DNA from: Actinomycetota bacterium
GTDB taxonomy: Bacteria; Actinomycetota; Actinomycetes; Mycobacteriales; Mycobacteriaceae
Direction of reading: 5' to 3'
Assembly (NCBI GenBank): GCA_030836785.1
Contig: JAUPLT010000134.1
Span: 1 to 36,502 of the forward strand
DNA length: 36,502 bases
A model generated the notes under the pieces. The model was not told the origin of the DNA, searched no databases, and worked only from the letters and a program-made list of their open reading frames with translations. Below are positions 7,954 through 16,158 of the stretch, piece after piece. Within the stretch, counting starts at the first letter, position 1; each line of letters begins with the position of its first letter. A program made the translations under genes and the position numbers.

Positions 7954-8640
7954 TCAGATCTTCCGGATAACCGTCACCACCTTGCCCAGAATGACTGCTT
8001 CATTGCCGGGGATCGGGTCGAACGCCGGGTTGTGCGGCATGAGCCAGACCTGACCGCCGGATCGCTTGAAGGTCTTGACGGTGGCCTCGCCGTCGATCAT
8101 CGCCGCGACGATGTCGCCGTTGTCGGCCACGTTCTGCTGGCGGATGACGACCCAGTCGCCGTCACAGATCGCCGCGTCGACCATCGACTCGCCGACCACT
8201 TTGAGCAGGAACAGTGAACCCTCGCCGACGAGTTCGCGGGGCAGTGGAAAGACATCTTCGACAGCTTCTTCGGCCAGGATCGGTCCGCCGGCGGCGATCC
8301 GGCCCAAAACCGGTACGAACGTCGGTTCCGGAAGCGCATCGGAACCGGCGACCTCGGTGACGACAGCCGCAGCCACGTCATCGGCGCTCCGTACGTCGAC
8401 GGCCCGCGGGCGATTCGGGTCACGGCGCAGATAGCCCTTCCGTTCGAGGGTCCGCAATTGGTGGGCCACTGAGGACGTCGAGTTCAAACCCACCGCATCG
8501 CCGATCTCACGGATGCTGGGTGGATAGCCCCGAGTGGTCACTGATGCGCGAATCACCTCCAGGATGGTCCGCTGGCGTTCGGTCAGTCCCGCCCCGGCGA
8601 TGTCCCGGTTGCCGCCGGTGTTCTCTCTGCTGTCGCTCAT
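7954..8640 (-). CDS. lexA: LexA repressor, SOS regulator and autoprotease
   Basis: 228 residues from the ATG at 8638-8640. The N-terminal winged helix-turn-helix ([14 protein letters not shown] to [12 protein letters not shown], about 19-73) binds SOS boxes. The C-terminal S24 peptidase domain carries the Ala117-Gly118 cleavage site (RIAAGGP), nucleophile Ser152 (GESMVD) and general base Lys189 (ATVKTFK). RecA filaments trigger self-cleavage. The open frame continues upstream to 8745, but that extension crosses the SOS box and -10 box, so the MSDSREN start is preferred. No strong Shine-Dalgarno sequence is seen. The gene is divergent from chiZ and convergent with the LGFP gene, 53 bases away. 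Confidence 0.96.
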   Translation of the reverse strand: MSDSRENTGGNRDIAGAGLTERQRTILEVIRASVTTRGYPPSIREIGDAVGLNSTSSVAHQLRTLERKGYLRRDPNRPRAVDVRSADDVAAAVVTEVAGSDALPEPTFVPVLGRIAAGGPILAEEAVEDVFPLPRELVGEGSLFLLKVVGESMVDAAICDGDWVVIRQQNVADNGDIVAAMIDGEATVKTFKRSGGQVWLMPHNPAFDPIPGNEAVILGKVVTVIRKI

Positions 8641-8668
8641 GGGGCCGAATGTAGCGCGCGGAGACGAC

Positions 8669-8688
8669 ATTATCAAACATGTGTTCGA
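8669..8688 (-). promoter_or_regulatory. lexA promoter -10 box with overlapping SOS box
   Basis: TCAAAC-ATGT-GTTCGA (8673-8688) matches the mycobacterial SOS box TCGAAC-N4-GTTCGA at 11 of 12 arm positions. On the minus strand GATAAT (8669-8674) is a good -10 box for lexA, and the SOS box overlaps it by two bases and fills the spacer. Bound LexA would therefore block RNA polymerase, giving autorepression. The predicted 5' leader is about 22 bases. Confidence 0.88.
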
Positions 8689-8710
8689 GCGTGTTTCGCC
8701 CTCCACTGGA

Positions 8711-8733
8711 TTGTCGGCGGCTTGGCTTACCGT
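8711..8733 (+). promoter_or_regulatory. RecA-independent (PafBC-type) DNA-damage promoter for chiZ
   Basis: TTGTCGGCG (8711-8719), 8 bases, then TACCGT (8728-8733). The known RecA-NDp/PafBC consensus in mycobacteria is TTGTCRGTG-N8-TAnnnT. Spacing is exact and only one consensus base differs. It points rightward toward chiZ, with a predicted start near 8740 and an 85-base leader that contains SOS-like half sites. Confidence 0.75.
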
Positions 8734-8747
8734 CATCCGCGACACGC

Positions 8748-8805
8748 TCGCTCAAATGTTCGTATTCGAACACACGGGCGACTACCGTTTCGAACATCCG
8801 AGCGA
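8748..8805 (+). promoter_or_regulatory. Cluster of degenerate SOS-like sites and an inside-out palindrome in the chiZ leader
   Basis: Sites resembling TCGAAC-N4-GTTCGA are found at 8748-8763 (TCGCTC-N4-GTTCGT, 9/12), 8766-8781 (TCGAAC-N4-GGGCGA, 10/12) and 8790-8805 (TCGAAC-N4-GAGCGA, 10/12). In addition TGTTCG-TATT-CGAACA (8757-8772) is a perfect 6-bp-arm inverted repeat with half sites in the opposite order to an SOS box. LexA binding here is plausible but weaker than at 8673. Confidence 0.45.
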
Positions 8806-8824
8806 TATGGGCGAAGGGGCTGAC

Positions 8825-9304
8825 ATGACAATTCTTCATGATCATGATCGTGTGGGCTGGCCGGTCGCCAGTCCGCGCCGGGTGCGCACGGGGTACCGGC
8901 ATCGCAGTTCGCCGGGCCGCCTACCGGCGCCGTCCCGGCCGGTCGTTGCACCGCTGCGTTACCGCGGGAGCGGACTGGCCGTGTCGGCTGCGCCGCATCG
9001 GAGGCTCTCCGGGCGCAAGGGGAGTACCCCGGTGACCCTCGCGCTGGCCGTGCTGGCGGCGCTGATCACCGTATGGCTCGGTCTGCTCGCCCAGTCCGGT
9101 GCCGAGCGTGCGGCGCCGGCGCTGGGAACTCGCGAGCAACTGGCGGTCGTCTACGTGCTGGACGGTGAGAGCCTCCGGAGCCTCGCCGGCCGGGTCGCTC
9201 CGGACAGTCCCGTTGATCGCGTGGTGGATCGTATTCGTGATCTGAATCAGCTCGACTCATCGGCGATCGAGACCGGGCAGTCACTGATCGCGCCACTCGG
9301 CTGA
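8825..9304 (+). CDS. chiZ: DNA-damage-induced LysM membrane protein, ChiZ/Rv2719c type
   Basis: 159 residues. M. tuberculosis ChiZ (Rv2719c) is a small membrane protein induced by DNA damage that affects division and binds peptidoglycan through LysM (family knowledge). Here there is a long basic N-terminal cytoplasmic segment (Arg/Pro-rich, about 1-65), one TM helix (about 69-89, starting [17 protein letters not shown]), and a C-terminal LysM-like domain (about 105-158) with [13 protein letters not shown] and [18 protein letters not shown]. The ATG at 8825 is preceded by GAAGGGG. The longer frame back to 8534 runs antisense to lexA and through the promoter, so it is rejected. Regulation: a PafBC-type promoter and SOS-like boxes lie upstream. 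Confidence 0.88.
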   Translation: MTILHDHDRVGWPVASPRRVRTGYRHRSSPGRLPAPSRPVVAPLRYRGSGLAVSAAPHRRLSGRKGSTPVTLALAVLAALITVWLGLLAQSGAERAAPALGTREQLAVVYVLDGESLRSLAGRVAPDSPVDRVVDRIRDLNQLDSSAIETGQSLIAPLG

Positions 9305-9471
9305 CAACCGGCAAGCCGGATGTGCGGTTGGTGTGCAGCAGTCTGAACTATGACGGATCTACACAGGTACCCTCAGAGGTCGACGGCGCGATTGTCGGTG
9401 TGCTTCGGGTGCGCGGCACGCAGCCGTCAGCACCTGCAGATGAATCGTTCGGCCGGAGGGAGCGCGTACAC

Positions 9472-9936
9472 GTGCACTGCCCGTTCTGTCGGCACCCGGA
9501 TTCGAGGGTGGTGGATTCGCGAGAGACCGACGAGGGACAGGCTATTCGGCGTCGCCGGGGCTGTCCGGAGTGTGGTCGCCGGTTTACCACCGTGGAGACC
9601 GCAGTGCTCGCCGTGGTCAAGCGAAGCGGGGTCACGGAGCCGTTCAGTCGGGAAAAGGTGATCAGCGGAGTGCGCCGCGCCTGTCAGGGCCGCGATGTGG
9701 ATGACGACGCCCTCAACGTCCTGGCTCAACAAGTCGAAGACGCGGTCCGGGCTGCCGGTTCACCGGAGATACCGAGCCACGACGTCGGTTTGGCGATTCT
9801 CGGCCCGTTGCGTGAGCTAGACGAGGTTGCGTACTTGAGGTTCGCCTCGGTCTACCGTTCGTTCACCTCGGCGGAGGATTTTGAACGTGAGATCGCGGCC
9901 TTGCGGTCGCATCGCTCAGTCGGCTCCGGGCACTGA
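9472..9936 (+). CDS. nrdR: Transcriptional repressor NrdR
   Basis: 154 residues. NrdR senses dATP/ATP through its ATP-cone and represses ribonucleotide reductase genes. A zinc ribbon is visible with Cys3/Cys6 (CPFC) and Cys31/Cys34 (CPEC), followed by GRRFTTVE and the ATP-cone domain (about 46-136). The GTG at 9472 starts [16 protein letters not shown], the invariant family N-terminus, and has GGAGGG about 11 bases upstream. The longer open frame back to 9322 is non-coding leader. No NrdR-type box is evident in the 167-base upstream gap. The C-terminus and stop codon sit within an 18-bp tandem repeat. Confidence 0.95.
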   Translation: MHCPFCRHPDSRVVDSRETDEGQAIRRRRGCPECGRRFTTVETAVLAVVKRSGVTEPFSREKVISGVRRACQGRDVDDDALNVLAQQVEDAVRAAGSPEIPSHDVGLAILGPLRELDEVAYLRFASVYRSFTSAEDFEREIAALRSHRSVGSGH

Positions 9937-9967
9937 GTCGGCTCCGGGCACTGAGTCGGTTCCGGGA
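9918..9967 (+). repeat. 18-bp tandem repeat spanning the nrdR stop codon
   Basis: AGTCGGCTCCGGGCACTG occurs at 9918-9935 and again at 9936-9953, with a partial diverged third copy (9954-9967). The TGA of nrdR (9934-9936) falls at the unit junction. Because the unit is 18 bp, the same stop recurs in frame one unit later. Confidence 0.92.
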
Positions 9968-10008
9968 ATCGGGGCAGGCGTTGGATCCACGCGGCACATC
10001 GTCAAAGC

Positions 10009-10968
10009 TCAGCCGTCAGCTCCGCCATCCTTGAAGTCCTCGGTGTGCTGGGCCAGGAATTTCTCGAATTCCGCACCGAGTTCGTCACCGCTGGGCAGGT
10101 CCTCATCGCGGGCCAGTAGGGAGCGGTTCTCCTGTGCGGTGACAAACGCGTCGTACTGGCTCTCCAGCGCGCTGACGACCTGCGCGACTTCCGGCGAACC
10201 CTGAACCTGTTCATCGATCTTCGTCTGGACGGATTCCGCGGCCTCCGCAAGATCCCCGAGGGGAATTTGGAGGTCGGCAGACCGAGACACCTGCTCGAGT
10301 AGGGCTTCGGCGGCCGCCGGGTAGTCGGTTTGAGCAAGGTAGTGCGGCACGTGGACGGTGTATCCGACGGCCTCGTGGCCATGCTGGGCCATTCGATACT
10401 CCAGCAGGTTCGAGACGCTGGCCGGCACCTGGACCTCGCCCACCCACGGTTGGTGATCGGCGATCAGATCGCGATTGTTCGAATGTGCGGTCATCGACAC
10501 CGGACGGGTGTGCGGCACGGCCATCGGGATCGTTCCGAGGCCGATGGTGCGCCGCACCCCGAGGCGTTCGGCCAGGAGTCGAACGGCGGTCACGAAGCGC
10601 TCCCACTGCAAGTCCGGCTCCAGGCCTGCCAACAGCAGAAAGGGAGTCCCGACAGCATCGCGCAAGGCGTACAGACCGAGCTGTGGTTCCTGGTAGCTGG
10701 TGAAGTGGTCGGTTTTGAAGGTCATCACCGGCCGCCGGGAGCGATAGTCCAGCAGGTCGTCAATGGCGAACGAGGCCACGAGTTCGGTGTCCAGCGATTC
10801 CTTGAGATGGTCCGCGGCGAGTCGAATGGCGTGTCCGGCGTCGGAGAATCCCTCCAGCGCGTGAATCAGCACGGGACCGCTACCGTCGCTGGAAGTCAGC
10901 CGTGGTGCGGGAACCTCCAAGTCATAGATCTGCTCGGACGGATGGTTACGGCTGTGTTCGTCGGCCAC
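10009..10968 (-). CDS. PAC2-family protein (Rv2714 type)
   Basis: 319 residues from the GTG at 10966-10968, which has an excellent AGGAGG about 7 bases upstream. The protein belongs to the PAC2 family, whose name comes from the proteasome assembly chaperone 2 fold. Visible conserved stretches include LIHALEGFSDAGHA near the N-terminus, PFLLLAGLEPDLQWERF, GLGTIPMAVPHTRP, and VPHYLAQTDYPAA. The C-terminal third is helical and charged. In actinobacteria such proteins are widespread but have no settled function. It ends about 70 bases from the nrdR stop (convergent). M. tuberculosis has Rv2715-Rv2717c between these two genes, and nothing equivalent is here. Confidence 0.85.
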   Translation of the reverse strand: MADEHSRNHPSEQIYDLEVPAPRLTSSDGSGPVLIHALEGFSDAGHAIRLAADHLKESLDTELVASFAIDDLLDYRSRRPVMTFKTDHFTSYQEPQLGLYALRDAVGTPFLLLAGLEPDLQWERFVTAVRLLAERLGVRRTIGLGTIPMAVPHTRPVSMTAHSNNRDLIADHQPWVGEVQVPASVSNLLEYRMAQHGHEAVGYTVHVPHYLAQTDYPAAAEALLEQVSRSADLQIPLGDLAEAAESVQTKIDEQVQGSPEVAQVVSALESQYDAFVTAQENRSLLARDEDLPSGDELGAEFEKFLAQHTEDFKDGGADG

Positions 10969-11150
10969 TGTCGCGCCTCCTGTCCCTCGGTTGGCGAGTT
11001 TGACCTGTTCTGAAAGCACAACGCTGCGCCGCCGCCGGTCGTTCCCGATGCGTGCCTATTCTCTCCCCAGTCCCGAGTTGCTGCACAGGCGAGGCCTCTT
11101 TGCGCCTGCTGGCGCCGGAACTGACGGCGGCACTTGAAAGCGTCGGACGC

Positions 11151-12218
11151 ATGACCTCAGATCACACGGGCCGGCCCGACTTCTGCTTCGATCGTCCCGG
11201 TTCGCTCATCGCGGCCTTGCCCGCCGTCCTCGGTTTCGTCCCGGAGAAGTCCCTTGTGCTGGTGTCCATCGAAGGCGGCGTCATGGGTGCCGTCATGCGC
11301 GCAGATCTGTCGGCCGAGCTTGTCGGCAATATCGAGCGACTTGCAGAGATTGCCGAGACTTCAGGCGCCGAACGGGTCGTTGCGGTGATCATCGATGATG
11401 ACGGCGCCCTATGCCCGGTGTGCGGCGAGGAACATCGCCGGTTGGCCGGTGCGCTGGAGTCGGCGCTGGCGCAGCGCGCCGTCGAACTTTACGCCGTACA
11501 CGTGGTTGACCGTGTCCAGGCCGATGGCAGTTGGCATTGTGTGGACGGGTGCGGACAGCGGGGGCGGGTGGAGGACCCGAGCGCCTCGCCGCTGGCCGTT
11601 GCGGCGGTTCTGGACGGCAGGAGGCTCTATTCCCGCCGATCGGAGTTGCAGTCCGTCATTGAGCTGTCAGATGCCGCGCGATCACCCCAACGGACCGAAG
11701 CGATCACGACCCGAGAGCAGGAGCGGGACGCGGAGTGGGGCCTTGATCCCGACGGGTGCGGCCGGCGCGATGTGGAGACGGCACTGGCCGCGGCGGCGAT
11801 GGCCTGGGATGGGTCTGAGTTCGACGATCGGCAGCTTGCGGTACTGGCCTGTGCGTTGACCGATGTCGCTGTTCGGGACACGCTCTACGCGTTGGCGGTG
11901 GGAGACGACTGCGATCGCGCGGAGGCGCTGTGGGCGCTGCTCGCCCGCGAACTACCAGATCCGTGGCGGGTGGATGCGCTGGTTCTACTGGCGTTCTCGG
12001 CCTACGCCCGAGGGGATGGACCGCTGGCCGGTGTCTGCCTGGAGGCGGCGTTGCGGTCCGATCCCTCACACCGGATGGCGGGCATGCTGGACACGGCACT
12101 TCAGTCGGGCATGCGGCCGGAGCAGATTCGCGAGCTTGCCGGAACCGGCTACCGGATCGCCAAGAAGATCGGCGTCCGACTTCCACGGCGCCGGCCTTTC
12201 GGCCGGCGTGCGGTATGA
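11151..12218 (+). CDS. DUF4192 domain protein (Rv2712c type)
   Basis: 355 residues from the ATG at 11151; the frame is open back to 11052. I prefer 11151 because the conserved family start (FDRPGSLIAALPAVLGFVPEKSLVLV) then lies close to the N-terminus. DUF4192 is an actinobacterial family of unknown function. Seen here are the DUF4192 N-terminal motif, a CPVCGEEHRRL segment, a second cysteine pair in WHCVDGCGQRGR, and an Ala-rich helical C-terminal half. The strong base run RRRPFGRR at the very end is encoded by a hairpin. It is divergent from the PAC2 gene and convergent with ideR, with 8 bases between the stops. No -10/-35 pair is convincing. Confidence 0.82.
   Translation: MTSDHTGRPDFCFDRPGSLIAALPAVLGFVPEKSLVLVSIEGGVMGAVMRADLSAELVGNIERLAEIAETSGAERVVAVIIDDDGALCPVCGEEHRRLAGALESALAQRAVELYAVHVVDRVQADGSWHCVDGCGQRGRVEDPSASPLAVAAVLDGRRLYSRRSELQSVIELSDAARSPQRTEAITTREQERDAEWGLDPDGCGRRDVETALAAAAMAWDGSEFDDRQLAVLACALTDVAVRDTLYALAVGDDCDRAEALWALLARELPDPWRVDALVLLAFSAYARGDGPLAGVCLEAALRSDPSHRMAGMLDTALQSGMRPEQIRELAGTGYRIAKKIGVRLPRRRPFGRRAV
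12189..12208. terminator. Possible bidirectional hairpin between DUF4192 gene and ideR
   Basis: CGCCGGCC (12189-12196), loop TTTC, GGCCGGCG (12201-12208): a perfect 8-bp GC stem. It lies in the last codons of the DUF4192 gene and 19 bases from the end of convergent ideR. No U-tract follows, as is usual for mycobacteria. Termination is inferred. Confidence 0.4.
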
Positions 12219-12226
12219 CCGTGGCG

Positions 12227-12934
12227 CTAGACCTTCTCGACGACCCTCTCCACCTTGACCGCATGGGCCATCTCGTGGGGCAGTTCGACGTTCTCGTGGC
12301 CGGTGACGACGATCGTCACGTCACCGTGCGCGTTGGTCTCGACCAAAACCCTGGCGTTGGGTACCACACCGGCGTCTTTCAGACGTCCGATCAGGGCGGC
12401 GTCGCCCTGGACGTGCTCGGTGAGCCGGCGGACCACCACCGCGACGGAGGCGCCCGCCGGGAGTTCGGTCAGCCTGACCAGCGTGGCAGTGTCCTGGTAG
12501 GCCGGCGAATCGTCGAGGCCCAGCAGCGACAGGCCCGGGATCGGGTTGCCGAATGGCGACACCGTGGGGTTATCCAGCACCTGCACCAGTCGGCGCTCGA
12601 CATCCTCGCTCATGACGTGCTCCCAGCGGCACGCTTCGGCGTGAACCTCCTCCCAGGGCAGCCCGATGATGTCGACCAGAAGGCGTTCGGCGAGCCGGTG
12701 CTTGCGCATGACGGAGACGGCGAGCCGACGCCCCTTCTCGGTGAGTTCCAGATGGCGGTCCCCGGCGACATGCAACAGCCCGTCGCGCTCCATCCGCGAC
12801 ACTGTCTGGCTGACAGTGGGCCCGCTCTGCTCGAGGCGTTCGGCGATTCGCGCACGCAACGGAACCACGCCCTCCTCCTCGAGGTCGTAGATGGTGCGCA
12901 GGTACATCTCGGTGGTGTCGACCAGATCATTCAT
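12227..12934 (-). CDS. ideR: Iron-dependent regulator IdeR (DtxR family)
   Basis: 235 residues. IdeR with Fe2+ represses siderophore genes and activates iron storage genes. Winged HTH (LRARIAERLEQSGPTVSQTVSR, about 26-47), dimerisation domain and a C-terminal SH3-like domain are all present. All metal ligands known for the family are conserved at the standard positions: Met10, Cys102, Glu105, His106 (primary site) and His79, Glu83, His98 (ancillary site). The ATG at 12932-12934 gives the canonical MNDLVDTTEMYLRTIY. AGAAGGG lies about 7 bases upstream. It follows sigB in the same orientation only in the sense that both are minus strand; a strong hairpin separates them. Confidence 0.96.
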   Translation of the reverse strand: MNDLVDTTEMYLRTIYDLEEEGVVPLRARIAERLEQSGPTVSQTVSRMERDGLLHVAGDRHLELTEKGRRLAVSVMRKHRLAERLLVDIIGLPWEEVHAEACRWEHVMSEDVERRLVQVLDNPTVSPFGNPIPGLSLLGLDDSPAYQDTATLVRLTELPAGASVAVVVRRLTEHVQGDAALIGRLKDAGVVPNARVLVETNAHGDVTIVVTGHENVELPHEMAHAVKVERVVEKV

Positions 12935-12958
12935 TAGGGCACCCTTCTTCGCTTCGCG

Positions 12959-12988
12959 AGTCTACGTCTGTCCCGGGCGCGAGGTTCC
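12959..12988 (-). promoter_or_regulatory. Candidate ideR promoter: -10 TAGACT overlapping an ECF-like element
   Basis: On the minus strand, TAGACT (12959-12964) is a TANNNT -10 box about 25 bases before the start codon. Overlapping it, GGAACC (12983-12988), 16 bases, CGTAG (12962-12966) is one base short of the ECF sigma pattern GGAACY-N16-CGTT recognised by SigE/SigH/SigL. Either or both could act; evidence is motif only. Confidence 0.4.
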
Positions 12989-13015
12989 CCGGATGAGCGG
13001 TCCGGGACGCAAATA

Positions 13016-13047
13016 GCGATGCCCGCCGGGAGATCGGCGGGCATCGC
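13016..13047 (-). terminator. Strong hairpin downstream of sigB
   Basis: GCGATGCCCGCC (13016-13027) and GGCGGGCATCGC (13036-13047) form a perfect 12-bp stem with an 8-base loop. It begins 15 bases after the sigB stop (read leftward) and lies before ideR. On the minus strand a short TATTT follows. It is the best intrinsic-terminator candidate in the window. Confidence 0.75.
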
Positions 13048-13062
13048 AGTGCACAGGACCTG

Positions 13063-14022
<960 letters not shown>

Positions 14023-14057
14023 GGTGGCCTCCTGATCGGCTCTGACTGTCACTCTGT

Positions 14058-14086
14058 CCAACGCCCTGTCTGCTCGCAGAGTTCCC
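14058..14086 (-). promoter_or_regulatory. ECF-sigma (SigE/SigH/SigL-type) promoter of sigB
   Basis: Minus strand GGGAACT (14080-14086), 16 bases, CGTTGG (14058-14063). This fits the GGAACY-N15/16-CGTT pattern of the mycobacterial stress ECF sigma factors, and SigE/SigH control of sigB is established in mycobacteria. The predicted leader is about 30 bases and ends in AGGAGG plus ATG. Confidence 0.82.
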
Positions 14087-14169
14087 ATGGGCTCCCGATC
14101 TCACCTGCTCTGACGTGCGGAAATCCGGACAGGTTCTGAGAATCTATTAAGAGTCCCCAATCCGGGGCG

Positions 14170-14562
14170 CTATCGGGAACGTTCTTCGGGTGGCGGTGCG
14201 GGCTGATTTTGCGCGGACTGCCCGGACTCCAGTGCGCGGCGTTCCGCCCGCGGGAACAGGGCGGTGTGCTCGGGGGCGTCGGGGAACCGCCGGGGCTCCT
14301 CCGCCCGCCGCGGCGGGCGATCGTTGGCGATCAGAACAGCCATCCATGGCAGGGGAATCGAAACCGCCAGGATCGCCAGAGACAACAAACCGTTGTGCCA
14401 GATGCCGTATGCGATGGCCGCGCCGAGGAATGCAGGGATGCGCCAGGACATCAACGCGAGGTACTTGCGGACCCGGGCCCGGTGCTGTTCCTCGTAGGAG
14501 AGCGCCGCGCGGGTGATGAGCACTGGCCGGCCCTCGTCGTCAAATCCGAGATCGCGCTCCAT
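14170..14562 (-). CDS. DUF3099 membrane protein (Rv2709 type)
   Basis: 130 residues from ATG 14560-14562. The family start (DDEGRPVLITRAALSYEEQHRARVRKY) is present and is followed by two TM helices (about 43-85: IPAFLGAAIAYGIW and LSLAILAVSIPLPWMAVLIA). The C-terminal tail is Arg/Pro/Glu rich. DUF3099 proteins are small actinobacterial membrane proteins of unknown function. An in-frame GTG 9 bases further upstream (14571) with GAGGTG before it is an alternative start. It precedes sigB in the same direction but with about 150 bases between, including the sigB promoter, so the two are probably separate units. Confidence 0.82.
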   Translation of the reverse strand: MERDLGFDDEGRPVLITRAALSYEEQHRARVRKYLALMSWRIPAFLGAAIAYGIWHNGLLSLAILAVSIPLPWMAVLIANDRPPRRAEEPRRFPDAPEHTALFPRAERRALESGQSAQNQPAPPPEERSR

Positions 14563-14657
14563 ACCCTGCACTGTTCCACACCTCGGCACTGCGGGACGAG
14601 ACCATTTTCCTTACAGCTGCCTTACCTGTTTCGGGTGCGAACGGGCAGAATGTCGGC

Positions 14658-14897
14658 ATGCAAACCGACACCATCGAACGCACCGACAGCGATGAACGCG
14701 TCGACGACGGCACTGACGACGACAGGCCCAAACACTTTCACTACGTCAAAAAGGACAGAATCGCCGAGAGCGCGGTGATGGGCACCCATGTGGTGGCCCT
14801 GTGTGGTGAGGTTTTCCCGGTCACCCGGGCAGCCAAGCCCGGTTCGCCGGTCTGCCCGGACTGCAAGCGGATCTACGAAACCCTCAAGAAGGGCTGA
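14658..14897 (+). CDS. DUF3039 protein (Rv2708c type), small Cys-containing
   Basis: 79 residues, strongly acidic N-terminus (about 1-24, Asp/Thr-rich) followed by the conserved core KHFHYVKKDRIAESAVMGT and the cysteine motif ALCGEVF ... PVCPDCKRIYE. The three cysteines CG, CPDC plus nearby His look like a zinc knuckle, though metal binding is not shown. Function is unknown. The ATG at 14658 is preceded by a CAGAAT -10-like box 6 bases upstream (possible leaderless start). The 3' end overlaps the end of the convergent YihY gene by 14 bases. Confidence 0.85.
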   Translation: MQTDTIERTDSDERVDDGTDDDRPKHFHYVKKDRIAESAVMGTHVVALCGEVFPVTRAAKPGSPVCPDCKRIYETLKKG

Positions 14898-15906
14898 CTG
14901 CCGCAGGCTCGGGGTGCCCTTCCCCAACCGTGGAGACAGGTCCCGCGCCGGTCTCGGCTCCGGAGCCCTCATCGCTCTGATCCGTGTCACCCTGTTGCGG
15001 GCCGCCGCGCTGGGCGCGCTCCCGCCAACGTTGCAAGTGTGGCGGCGGCGCCGGCCATTCCTCCTCGATAGCGGCGTTGAGTTCCGCGCCGATCATGATG
15101 GCGAAACCGAGGAAGAACGCGAACAACAGGAAAGCGATGGGTGTGGCCAAGGCGCCATAGGTGTAGCCGGTGCGGGTGATGTACTGCAGATAGATCCGCA
15201 GCCCGGCGGTGGCGACCATGAAGAAGGCGGTGGCCAGTACAGCGCCCCACACGAGCCGGTGGGTGGGCAACGGTTGCGGCAGCGAAACCCGGTAGAGCAC
15301 CGTTACAGCCAGGATGAGCCCCAGTACCAGCATCGGGTAGTAGCCGAATCGCAGCACCGAATTCCAGCTCTCCGGAATATAGGCGCCGATCTTGCGGGGT
15401 CCCAGTGCCAGCAGTGGTGCCGAGGCGATCACGATCAGCAGTCCGGCTACGTACAACCCGAGGGCGAAGAACCGCTGTCGGACCGGGTGGCGCAGCGGCG
15501 TCTGACCATGGGCCTCGACCACCGAGTCGACGAACGCCGAGACGGCCGACGACCCGGCCCACAGGCTGATGACGAATCCGAGTGAGACGACTTCACCCCG
15601 TGCACCCTGGACGATGTCGGCGATCGTGGGTTCGATGATCTCGGTGACGATGTTGCGGGAGAAGAAGCTGTTGGCCGTGCTGATCAGCTGGGCCTGGATG
15701 GCCGGAAGGGTGTCCGGCCCGAACAGCGGGGCTACGTAGGCCAGACTGCCCAGTAGACCCAGCAACAGCGGAGGCAACGACAGCACGGACCAGAAACCGG
15801 CCTGGGCGGACTCCGAAAAGATCGAGTCATCCCAGCTTTTAGCGAGAGTCCGCTTGGCGATACGCCAGAAGTGGTGGCGCTGCGGCCGGGCCGACTGGTC
15901 GTTCAT
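14884..15906 (-). CDS. YihY/BrkB-family membrane protein (Rv2707 type)
   Basis: 340 residues with about six hydrophobic segments: around 40-60 (GFWSVLSLPPLLLGLLGSL), 105-125 (VVSLGFVISLWAGSSAV), 145-168, 185-207, 215-240 and 250-275. This is the layout of the YihY/virulence factor BrkB family, integral membrane proteins once misnamed ribonuclease BN. Function is not settled. The C-terminal 55 residues are a hydrophilic Pro/Gly/Glu-rich cytoplasmic tail. The ATG at 15904-15906 has GGGAGG about 3-8 bases upstream. The gene is convergent with, and overlaps by 14 bases, the DUF3039 gene. Confidence 0.88.
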   Translation of the reverse strand: MNDQSARPQRHHFWRIAKRTLAKSWDDSIFSESAQAGFWSVLSLPPLLLGLLGSLAYVAPLFGPDTLPAIQAQLISTANSFFSRNIVTEIIEPTIADIVQGARGEVVSLGFVISLWAGSSAVSAFVDSVVEAHGQTPLRHPVRQRFFALGLYVAGLLIVIASAPLLALGPRKIGAYIPESWNSVLRFGYYPMLVLGLILAVTVLYRVSLPQPLPTHRLVWGAVLATAFFMVATAGLRIYLQYITRTGYTYGALATPIAFLLFAFFLGFAIMIGAELNAAIEEEWPAPPPHLQRWRERAQRGGPQQGDTDQSDEGSGAETGAGPVSTVGEGHPEPAAVSPS

Positions 15907-15966
15907 CGCCTCCCAGCATTCCTCACGACCGCAGGCATGGTGTGCAACTCTGACGACGTATACCGG

Positions 15967-16158
15967 TCAGTCGTTGTCGGGATCGACCTCCAGCACGGCT
16001 GCCAACTCGATCAGCTTGGCCTGGTGCTCATTGGCGTGGTGGTGGCAGAACAGCAACTCGGCACCCGAGGGCAGTTTGGCCCGGACCCGCGCGGCGGCGC
16101 CGCAGCGGTCGCAGCGATCAGCCCGAGTCAGTTCGGGACTGGTCAGCGTTGCGTTCAT
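15967..16158 (-). CDS. DUF7455 small zinc-ribbon-like protein beside sigA
   Basis: 63 residues: MNATLTSPELTRADRCDRCG, then AAARVRAKLPSGAELLFCHHH, and a helical tail (KLIELAAVLEVDPD). The motif C-x2-C ... C-H-H-H suggests a zinc site. Small proteins of this type are conserved near sigA in many actinobacteria, with no known role. The start at 16156-16158 is chosen because GGAGGAG stands 4-5 bases upstream; an in-frame ATG 18 bases further up lacks one. It lies 60 bases upstream of the YihY gene in the same direction and may be co-transcribed. Confidence 0.8.
   Translation of the reverse strand: MNATLTSPELTRADRCDRCGAAARVRAKLPSGAELLFCHHHANEHQAKLIELAAVLEVDPDND

Noticed and set aside
9392-9414. 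TTGTCGGTG, an exact match to the PafBC -35-like element, upstream of nrdR
   Set aside because: After the required 8 bases the sequence is GTGCGC, not TAnnnT, so the second half of the consensus is missing.
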